Shown in pieces: positions 1 through 7,520 of a DNA stretch of 22,322 nt. Location of the stretch: NCBI GenBank assembly GCA_003184365.1, contig NKYR01000182.1, positions 1-22,322 on the forward strand, given 5' to 3'. Every line of letters begins with the position of its first letter. Position 1 is the first letter of the stretch. The DNA comes from Evernia prunastri. Taxonomy: Eukaryota; Ascomycota; Lecanoromycetes; Lecanorales; Parmeliaceae. Both the position numbers and the translations under genes were made by a program. The notes under the pieces are model-generated. The model was not told the DNA's origin. It made no database searches and saw only the letters and a program-made list of their open reading frames with translations.

Positions 1-37
1 CTGCCCTTGGGAGAAGTATAAAGACAAGCCGCCAAGG

Positions 38-470
38 AAGATTCTTTTTGCCATGCAATAGAATCTACGTGCTTGCTTCAATATTTGCTTTACGCCTTTG
101 GTCCACAAGGGAGCATTACTCAATCACCTACGGCTAAACAACCACGCCTCTTAACGACACATGCCGGTACCGTCCGAATGCGCTTTAAAGAACTACAACC
201 GAGCATATGCTTGATATACATTCTCTTTGCTCTGTGATGGAGTCTACATGCTTGCTTCAGGATTTCGTTTACGCCTTTGGCCCACGAACCACGCAGAGTA
301 AGGAAGCCGTACTGCCTATCGGGGGAGTGTACTTGCCTTGCGCCTCTGGCCCACAAGAGTGCATTACTCAACTACTCATGGCTGAACAACCACTCCTCTT
401 AACGACACATACCGGCACCGTTCGAATGCGCTTCAAAGAACTACGACTAGACATATGCTTGATATGCATT
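38..470 (+). repeat. Diverged tandem repeats inside the retroelement 3' region
   Basis: A block at about 38-222 recurs, diverged, at about 222-470. Shared landmarks are 'tacgcctttgg', 'gcattactcaa', 'cttaacgacacat', 'cgaatgcgctt' and 'catatgcttgata'. The second block carries an extra partial copy of the 'cgcct(t/c)tggcccac' part, at about 222-288 and again at about 331-356, so the array is two full copies plus a partial one. Differences are mostly single-base changes. I know no function for it. Confidence 0.75.
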
Positions 471-500
471 AGGAGCGAATAGCGCTGTTTTGGTGGTACT

Positions 501-513
501 GAGTGAGGGGGAG
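501..513 (+). promoter_or_regulatory. Polypurine tract (plus-strand primer site)
   Basis: The purine-rich run gagtgagggggag (one t) directly abuts TGTTGA, the LTR start. In LTR retrotransposons such a tract primes plus-strand DNA synthesis and fixes the 5' edge of the 3' LTR. Confidence 0.7.
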
Positions 514-654
514 TGTTGAAAGTGCACTCAGCACCTAGTGGTTTCAGGGTCTAGCCCTATGGTCTTGGCATCAGAGGTTTCTTTCCACCGTGTACATTAC
601 CTATTACACTCCTTAGATTCTTCATACATGCCTACTGCGCACCTCGTTTCTCAA
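514..654 (+). mobile_element. Copia-type LTR (3' LTR), lacking its last two bases
   Basis: The repeat starts TGTTGA right after the polypurine tract and runs to ctcgtttctcaa. The second copy at 851-942 continues two bases further to TCAACA, the perfect inverted complement of TGTTGA, which is the standard TG...CA boundary. A composite LTR would be about 143 bp. The first copy stops at 'tctcaa' and passes into AT-rich sequence without the final CA. Confidence 0.65.
565..654 (+). repeat. 90-bp exact direct repeat, copy 1 (LTR part)
   Basis: These 90 bases, beginning ttggcatcag and ending cgtttctcaa, are identical to 851-940. Perfect identity next to otherwise degraded DNA, with an N directly before copy 2, makes an assembly overlap more likely than two old copies. 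Confidence 0.9.
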
Positions 655-850
655 AAATTAACACTAAGCTTTACGTTAAAACGCGTTTAAATCCTTCGCT
701 ATAAGTATTAATTAAAATCTCTTATCGAATATTTCGAAGAACGTTAAAAAAGTTAAGTAATATAATCTTTAATATAGATTAAGTAATTCTTATTTATAAT
801 TTTTACTTTCTATCGCGATAAGACTTTAGATATCGCGACGCGTTTTAAAN
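655..850. other. AT-rich spacer ending in an assembly N
   Basis: This is strongly AT-rich sequence with no coding potential, between two copies of the same LTR segment, ending in N at 850. It resembles RIP-degraded repeat DNA. It may not truly lie between the two LTR copies if the N marks a join. Confidence 0.6.
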
Positions 851-942
851 TTGGCATCAGAGGTTTCTTTCCACCGTGTACATTACCTATTACACTCCTT
901 AGATTCTTCATACATGCCTACTGCGCACCTCGTTTCTCAACA
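851..942 (+). mobile_element. LTR fragment (copy 2) ending TCAACA
   Basis: This copy begins exactly after the N, in the middle of the LTR relative to the first copy, and repeats it without a mismatch for 90 bases. It then adds CA to finish with TCAACA, complementary to the TGTTGA start at 514-519. It therefore defines the true LTR 3' end. It is either a truncated second LTR or the same LTR assembled twice. Confidence 0.65.
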
Positions 943-954
943 GAAATCGAGAAA

Positions 955-1206
955 TAAATATAAAATAATAAATCAATAATTGATTATTTTATAACTTCGT
1001 ATATTCGAAATCGAAGAATAGATATAGAAAATAGATTAAGATTTTATGATAGTATAAGATTTAATAAAAGTAATCGAGCAACAGACATAGAGAATAAATT
1101 AATAATTAATTATTCTATAACTTAATGTATTCGAAATCGGGAAATAAATATAGAGAATAAATCAAGATTTGATAATAGTATAACTTTGAGTGACAGAAAG
1201 CGAGCG
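955..1206. repeat. 126-bp tandem repeat, AT-rich, transition-degraded
   Basis: Matching landmarks recur at a spacing of exactly 126 bases: 'ataaat(c/t)aataatt' at 968 and 1094, 'tattcgaaatcg' at 1002 and 1128, and 'agtataa' at 1051 and 1177. Each unit is itself made of two related halves of about 63 bases. Many differences between units are C/T or G/A, as in aatcaataattgatt versus aattaataattaatt, the pattern left by RIP in ascomycetes. The block runs on AT-rich to about 1263. Confidence 0.75.
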
Positions 1207-1469
1207 ATAGACACGAGATATGAATCGATTTAAGCTTAGATTCTTCGAGAGATATACTTCTCTCTCAATCTAGTTCGGCGGGAATGCAATTCTTCAAAGT
1301 GATATCACGTAAGATAGAGAAGCCGAATTCGAAACCCCTTGCAATGGTTTCAAATCCCGACACTCTCTATCCCCCAAGGCATTTACCCCAGCCAGCACTC
1401 CGAAAAGCATCGCACTCCCTCCTCTCCACGAGTCCCCGCGCTCCAACCAACCAAAAACCCCTCAACCTC

Positions 1470-2466
1470 TCACAACACAGCAGCAGCCTCACTCGCCGAC
1501 GCCACGGAGCCAGCGGCTTCGAAGCTCGCCTGGATGGAGGCGGGATTGATGCCGTACGGCTGCGACATGTAGTAGTTCATTTGGAAATCGAAGTACGAGC
1601 CGACGGCGTAGGCGTAGACGACGAGCGTGGCCTGGGTGAGGCCCGGAGACGCTTGAGGCAGAACGGGTCAGTGTGTGTTTCCAGAACTCTTTCTTTCTTC
1701 ATTTCTTTCGCAAAGGGTCTCCTGTCCATAGTAGGAAAGAGGAGGGGCGGTATTTGATGATGGAGCTTCGGCTTACGAGGAACCAGATACGCGCCGCCCG
1801 TGCCCTGACTGACGCACTTGTCCATGACCAGCTGGAGCGCCTCGTGGAAATCGCTCCAGCGCGACTTGCTGCTCGCGTACAGCCTCTGGCTATCCGAGTA
1901 GCTCAGGAGCGCGACCCGGAACCCGTCTACCACAACCACAACAACATCCCGTCAGCGAACTCGATCCAGCCCGCAGCCAACAACAACAAACCGAAATAAT
2001 AACACGTCCCCGTGCAACGAAAATGAGGCAGGGCAAGAACAAACACCAGGACCAAAAAAAAAAAACAAAGGGGGGGGGGGGAGTGTATAAACAGGATTTG
2101 GAGATTGATGATAACGACAAACGTACTGTTCCCCCAAATCTTCGGGATCTGCACCTTTGGCTCCGTCGCGACGACGGGCGCGAAGGGCGTCCGCTGCAGC
2201 TGGGGCTCGACGAAGAAGCGCCGCGTGAAGTCCGTCACGGGCAGTTGCTGGCCCGTGGGCACGTCGGCGGGCTCGGGCGACCCGGCCCACCGGCCGCACC
2301 AGTAGTCCGCCGCGTTGTCGCCGGCGGTTCCGTCGTCGGCGGAGGGACTGGCGAGGGTCGGGACCGGCCCCCCCGCGGCTGAATACGGCCGGGTTTGAGC
2401 GCGGCTGCGGCCCACGGCGGCGGCGGCGAGGAGGAGGAGGATTGGGGCGGTGGTGGGGAGATGCAT
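1470..2466 (-). CDS. Small secreted protein of unknown family (3 exons)
   Basis: Exons 2466-2127, 1926-1777 and 1651-1470 join in frame to 223 residues. Intron 1 (200 nt, gtacgt...gctgac...gtag) contains long poly-C/poly-T runs; intron 2 (125 nt) is gtaagc...ctgac...caag. The N-terminus MHLPTTAPILLLLAAAA is a clear signal peptide, with likely cleavage near SRA/QT, so the product should enter the secretory pathway. The mature chain begins with a Pro/Ser/Ala-rich stretch and has only two cysteines, C57 (in YWCGRW) and about C151 (in MDKCVSQG), which could form one disulphide. The segment FRVALLSYSD then WSDFHEAL recalls small fungal secreted proteins, but I assign no family. There is no membrane segment after the signal. 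It lies next to retroelement DNA, a setting common for fungal effector candidates; an effector role is inference only. The exon structure is supported by phase agreement at both introns. Confidence 0.72.
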
Positions 2467-4255
2467 GGTTTGGAGGGAACTGGGGGGAGGGAGGGAGGGA
2501 GGAGGGCTGTGGGTTTTTTTGGAGGTGGGGTTTGGGTTTTCGAGAGGGAGAGAGAAATTGATGCGAGTAGGAGCGTCTTATGTTTTCAGAGGGGTTTTTA
2601 CCGTGTGGGGAGTATGGTTTGAGGTTCTTCGGTTATTGGATTCGCATCGTTTAGCATGTATTCCAACACGGCAAAAAGGATCTATGCAGAAACCATCTGC
2701 TTCGGACGCTTCTCCGCCTCCCCCATGTGCTTTCTGCGGGGTAATGGGTTCGTTTGGTTCTTCCCACCAAGTCAAAAAGCACTGGCAGAGCTGAAAGCGT
2801 CCTCCATCCTTCAGGCGGGCCATAGGTAGGTCTATGGCGCGATGGCAGATGCATTATGCATGAATCTTAGGCTTATGGGTAGAGTTAGCGGCAGCGCGCC
2901 GAGCGTACGGGGTAGCGTGTTACAAGATGTCAGTCAAGACGAAATCCACTGGACGGTGACGAGATGAAATCCTCCGTTCGTTCAAACAAGAAAACCCAAA
3001 AAAGGATCACGTGGTCAGTGCGCGGCAGAGGTATGTAACTCTCGCGTATACAAAGTTTACGCCTATCTTGTTCGTACAGAGGCGAAGTCTTTCGCATCAT
3101 AAGAGGTGGTTCCATGCAGGTACAAATGGCTTTCGCAGAAGGCCTCTCGACGTTCTCTGTAAAGACGCTGTGAAGCTTGACACCGCAGGAAGGCGGAGGA
3201 GAACACCTCGCCCTCAAAGTCCAACCTTTCCAGCAGGCTGAAGTGTATTCCGAACTCCTTTGAAAGAAGCACGATTCGCATGGCGGCTAGTCGCCAAATC
3301 ACTCATGGCAACAGAAAACTTATCATCAAAAGACTCTGATTTGCCGAAGTTGCGAGCCAAACCCTTCCAAGGGACCTGGAAACGGGCAACTCAGGCTAAC
3401 CCTTCCAAGTGGGCAACGACTCTACCAGCCAAGACAATATTCCTAACCGTCGCACTTCCGAGTGGTTAATAATTTCTTCTGAGAAAAATCACTCAGGTGG
3501 TCCCGTACGCGAACTGCGCGAAATGAACAAACAGCATTCCCTTCCTTTCAGCCAATCCGGATCTTTCTCTCTTTCCAGAAACATACTTTGTAGGAGAAAG
3601 AGGCGGAAAGAGCAACAAAGAAGCGCTAACTATCCAACCCCCTCGCTCATTTTTGCTGCGAAATGGTTTTGTCTCGCAAGGGGACGCCCTCTGCAAGCAG
3701 GTGTGGGACGCAAACTAACCCCTAACCCAGGTACCTTCCGCGCACAAGGGCGAAGTGCACTTTGTTGGTTTTTCGACGTTGCGTTCTCCTCAAAAAGACT
3801 TCCGTGAGATTATTGTACTCTCCGACCGTGCTGCTGTTGTTGTTACTCGTCGTGGAACCGGGTTTGAGCGCGTTTTCGCAAAGGCGTGGTCCGCGATTTT
3901 CTCCTCATCTTCGGCGGAGTTTGAGGTTGGGGAACGGGGCCACAGGCTTCGTCGGCGTTCTTTTTCGTCATGTACGAGGAGCGGTGTGGGAGCGGTGGCT
4001 TGTTGCATCCCCCCCCCGACTCAACCGTCCGGGTCCGTCCCAGCGCGGCGTACTCGTTCGCTACACCTTACCCTTGTAAGTTGTCCAGACAGTTTGAAGG
4101 TCATTGAGAAGGTCGAGCTTTGTTGGTTTCCAGCCTTGCGGGGAAGGGGATGATGTGGTCTTTCATGAATGGTGAACATCACAAGCACCTCTCCCTGACA
4201 TTCCAAAATGGCCGGACACAGTAGCGACCTCCCTACTCCTCTGCTCTCCTATTTA
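2467..4255. other. Intergenic region, no supportable gene
   Basis: This 1.8-kb stretch separates the secreted-protein start from the methyltransferase stop. It should contain the promoter of the secreted-protein gene near 2467-2900; the first part is G-rich on + (pyrimidine-rich in the direction of that gene). Open frames reach about 130 codons (3409-3807 and 3755-4153 on +) but have biased composition, no recognisable domain and no convincing splice pattern. I see no tRNA or repeat here. Confidence 0.55.
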
Positions 4256-5198
4256 TTATCCACTCACCTTCCCCTCCTTCCACCCCACCCCCACAAACGC
4301 CACCATCCGAACCCCCACCCTCCCCCCCTCCCCCCTCACCACCACNCAATCCCTCCCTCTCCCCCCCCGTCCACCCCTCCCCAACCATCATCCCCACCGT
4401 CCCCGCGATCCAACACGCCGCCTCCCCCACCCCACCCCACCACGCCACAACCTCCTTCTCCCCCTCCTCCACGCGCCCGAACCCCCCGGCCCGCAGCACC
4501 CACGCCAACTTCCCCGGCACTCCCCACGGCTCCAGCATCGGCATCCGCGTGAGCGGCTTCCCGGGCCGCAGCAGCGCCTCCACCTCGTGCAGCAGCGGCA
4601 GCCAGCCGACGCGTTTCCACGTCGTCGCGGCCGTCACGCCGTGGGGCTTCAGCGTGCGGTGAAGTTCGCGCGCGCCGAGGACCGGGTCCGGGAAGGCGAA
4701 GAGCGCGAGCGAGGTGAGGCTGAGGTCGAAGGTCGCGTCAGGGAATCCCAGCGAGGTGCCGTCCATGAGGGCGGTGTCGACCGTACGGCCAGAAGTTTTC
4801 CAGTCGGCGGCGGAGGACGATATTGCGGCACGGTTGGCGTCGATGAAGTCGGCGCTGGCGTCGACGGCGGATATGTGCACGGCGCGGTAGGGGGTTAGGG
4901 ATGGGTGGTGCAGGCATTCGGCCGTCAGGACTAGGGGACCGCAGGCGTTGTCGAGGATTCGGAGGGCTTGGCTGGGGGCTGGGAGGGAGGGGGCGATGAG
5001 GTCGAGGAGGTGGTTCGCGAGGAGGATGTTGCAGCCGCCGGTGCGTTGGTTGTAGGTTTCGGCCATGGGGCCGGAGAAGGCGGCGCTGGGTATGTGAGTT
5101 TGGTTGCGGTGGTCGCTTTCCTGGTCGTGGTTGGAGGGGCTCGGAGGGTCGGAGGGCGTGTTTGGTGGGTGTTCGGAGGGTGGATGGCGTTGAGACAT
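4256..5198 (-). CDS. Class I SAM-dependent methyltransferase, 3' frame broken by one N
   Basis: The intronless frame starts at ATG 5198. Conserved features are ETYNQRTGG (N-terminal helix), motif I ILDNACGPL, the acidic post-I segment ISAVDAS, then MDGTSLGFPD, LFAFPDPVLGARELHRTLKP and TTWKRVGW. Together these match fungal stand-alone methyltransferases that O-, N- or C-methylate small molecules, often in secondary metabolism; the substrate cannot be read. Motif I normally ends G-x-G, but here the last glycine is leucine. At 4346 an N falls in a G-rich stretch. As printed, the frame runs on as a poly-Gly tail to about 4233. If the N is an extra base, the downstream frame reads a normal family C-terminus with VRMVAFVGVGWK and stops at 4258-4256, giving 313 residues. 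I therefore favour an intact gene with an assembly error over a pseudogene. An alternative start is Met at MAETYNQ. Confidence 0.82.
4312..4336 (-). other. G-quadruplex-capable G-rich tract in the methyltransferase coding strand
   Basis: On the minus strand this stretch consists of four or more runs of three to seven G separated by single A or T bases, which fits the classic G3+N1-7 quadruplex pattern. It starts seven bases past the N at 4346. The whole 4260-4460 region is C-rich on + and G-rich on -. It may explain the base-calling failure. Confidence 0.6.
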
Positions 5199-5686
5199 GG
5201 CTTGGTGGCTGATCGGAGCTTGTTGTAGGCGTGGTGGGTTTCGCGTCGTGGTGGTGGTGGTGATGGTGATGTTGGTATATTATTCTAGTGGGTCTTCGTG
5301 CTTGCCAGAGGTATTTTATAGAGTAGTTTTTGATCATAGACTGGATTCTCTGAATATCTGGGGATACCAATTCTTTTTTATGCTGTGGGATGGAACATTT
5401 TCGGATGGTTATCGGGCACATTTTTCCCAATAATCTCCGCACTTTGTTAGCGAGCGCTGCTGAGTGAGATGAGCACTGGGTAAGTCCGAGGCGCTGGTCC
5501 CAAAGCAACGAAGGAGAAAATATTCATGCGCAAGTTCTCTTCTTGCCTCTGTATGGAGTGTTGAAGTGCGCTCTGTTTACACCAGTAGCTGACTTGGCCG
5601 CTAGCTCAAAGTCAAAGTCCTCCTTGCCCTCAAAAGTCTCCGAAGACGGTTTTCACCCTCCATTCAGACCTGGAGATACTACCACT
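5199..5686. other. Intergenic: methyltransferase promoter / reductase 3' flank
   Basis: Both neighbours are on the minus strand, so this 488-bp spacer should hold the upstream region of the methyltransferase and the 3' end of the aldo-keto reductase. The first 70 bases contain a GGT/GTG-rich microsatellite-like run (about 5241-5272). I see no gene. Confidence 0.55.
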
Positions 5687-6933
5687 CTACTCATCATCCC
5701 CATGAAATACTTTGATAGGCAGCCATCCATCTCCACAAACCTTGAAGCGATCTGTCAGCCCGTCCAGCTGCTTCATCTCCCCACTCGATAGATCCCACCC
5801 GTCCAGCTCAAAGTTCTTCTCTATTCTGGCCTGGCTGACACTCTTAGGTATCACAGACCATTCACTGCGAGTGAGTCCTCAAATCAGCAAGGAATTTTCT
5901 GAAACAGAAGACTAAGTATCACGAGGCTCGTGCTGAGGCTTGAAATGGCGTAGAAGGTAAAGAGCCAACAACCTAGAAACGTATCACGAGAGAGGATGCC
6001 GCCGAGAATAGGAATGAGAAGCGGAATGGAGACTTACTGCTGGAGGCCCCACATCAACAGCACCTGCTGCGGCGTTTTGCCCTTCTCTTCGGCCATCTTC
6101 AACAGCGTCGGATCCTTGTATAGTGGCGAATTCGTGCTTCCCAAACACGAGTAGCCGGTGCAATGGATGCCCTTCTCCTTGTTATACGCCACCAGCTTCG
6201 GACTCGGGTTGTTGGGGTGCAGCTCGATCTGGTTGACGGCAGGAACGGTCTTGCAGGAGGGGTCGCCGAGGAGTTTCTCGAGGTTTTGAATACCGAAGTT
6301 GGATACACCGATGTTGCGGACTTTGCCGGTGGCGGGAAGCTTTTGCATTTCTTGCCTGGGGTATGGTTAGGAGAGGCCAAGTGCAAGACAAAAGGCGGCG
6401 ATGAGAAGTGACTTGCCATGTTTTGACGAAGTCCCAATCGGGGAGATGTTTCTTTGTGTCGTTTGGGTCGGTTGAGGAAGGCCAGTGCTATTTCTGTCAA
6501 CCTGGATCTGCGTCAATTAAGGATCAGTACTCACCATCAAATACAAATCAACATAGTCCGTGCCCAGACTCTCCAGACTACTGTCAATGCCCTCGCCCAC
6601 CCTATGATGCCACGTATTATCCAGTTTGGTGGTCAACCATATGTCTTTCCTCGGAACGCCGGAATCTTTGATCCCCTGCCCAACTTCGTGCTCGTTCGCA
6701 TAGGCGAGTGCGGTATCGATATGACGGTAGCCTTTCTCCAACGCAATCTTGACAGCGTCCCGCACCTCGTTTGGTTTGCTTTGCCAGGTGCCGAGGCCTA
6801 TGGCTGGGATCTTGTCGCCGGTATTGAGGGTGAAGGTTTTCCTGTATGGACAAGAATTTAGCTGGGGCGTGAAACAAGCTACAAGTGTATGGGGGGTAAG
6901 TTGAGCTTACAAGGTCATTTTTGAGTTGGCCAT
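5687..6933 (-). CDS. Aldo-keto reductase (glycerol dehydrogenase/GCY1-like), 5 exons
   Basis: Exons are 6933-6911, 6841-6535, 6487-6417, 6355-6038 and 5864-5687, giving 298 residues, the usual length for this NADPH-dependent oxidoreductase family. The AKR signature GYRHIDTALAYANE is intact. The catalytic tetrad is visible as D50, Y55, K80 (in WLTTKLDN) and H111 (LM/HWPSS, joined across intron 2). Further family motifs are GKVRNIGVSNF, NQIELHPNNP and VIPKSVSQARIEKN, the nucleotide-binding end of the barrel. The protein should be a cytosolic (beta/alpha)8 enzyme acting on aldehydes, ketones or glycerol/dihydroxyacetone; the exact substrate is unknown. Intron 1 leaves a 23-nt first exon; intron 2 is only 47 nt; intron 3 starts with GC rather than GT; intron 4 is 173 nt and its acceptor choice (giving LQHEWSVIPK) is the least certain. 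Phases agree at all four joins. Confidence 0.9.
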
Positions 6934-7520
6934 GGTGAGACTTGAGCTGTGGTGGCTCAAATTAATCGTAGAATCGGAGAGAGAAAAGGAGATGATGGAA
7001 GGAAAGAAAGATGAGAACGTTGAAATCAGTTAAAGAAAAGAAGACTGATGATGAAGAGTGGGATGATATTTGCGATAAATAAAAAAGCTATGACGCACGC
7101 GGGGCCGTTGGATCTGCAGCTAGAACATTATCATTTTATCCAGCTACAGCCTAAAGTAAAGTTGACCAGTACCGTACATACCTATGCTCCGGGTAAATAG
7201 CTATCGGGTGCGCATATGCCTTCATGTCTCTTGCACGAGGTGGAATGGACAAACACGACTTCGCAATGGCAAGAAATCGCATGGCAAGAAAACATTGGAA
7301 TCCATGAGGTCAACGAATGGATGGCAAGGCAGTCCTGCTCTGCAGAGCAGAACAAACCATCCAGGTCATCACTGATGCAAAACCAATCACATTCAATAAC
7401 AAACGATTTGGGGTATCTTGGTCCAAAGAAACACCGGAGTCCATCACGCCGAATAAAGAAAGCATGACAGCAGTCACTACTTGATGTCCAACCCGCAAAG
7501 TCCGCCAAGGCCACACCATC
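6934..7520. other. Intergenic: reductase promoter / VPS9 gene 3' flank
   Basis: This spacer lies upstream of the aldo-keto reductase start and downstream of the large VPS9 gene stop, both on minus. The part near 6960-7080 is purine-rich on +, so pyrimidine-rich in the direction of the reductase, as in many fungal leaders. No gene is supported; the open frames at 7184-7514 look like chance. Confidence 0.55.

Larger units (their letters stand above)
1..513 (+). mobile_element. 3' internal end of a Ty1/copia-type LTR retrotransposon (truncated by window edge)
   Basis: This stretch lies immediately left of a polypurine tract and an LTR start, so it should be the 3' internal end of an element transcribed on the + strand. 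I see no reverse transcriptase or RNase H reading frame in it; the longest open frames (about 80-90 codons) do not resemble copia proteins. Instead it consists of diverged direct repeats. It could be untranslated 3' sequence or decayed coding sequence. The 5' LTR and pol would lie beyond the left edge, if present at all. Confidence 0.6.

Noticed and set aside
3409..4153. Two overlapping open frames of 132 codons on +
   Set aside because: Composition is Arg/Ser/Pro-biased, there is no domain resemblance or upstream leader, and they overlap each other in different frames.
4208..4552. Pro/Ser-rich 114-codon frame on +
   Set aside because: It is the antisense shadow of the G-rich 3' part of the methyltransferase gene.
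4256..6933. Methyltransferase plus aldo-keto reductase as a secondary-metabolite cluster
   Set aside because: There is no polyketide synthase, peptide synthetase, terpene synthase, transporter or regulator nearby, and two enzymes alone do not make a cluster.
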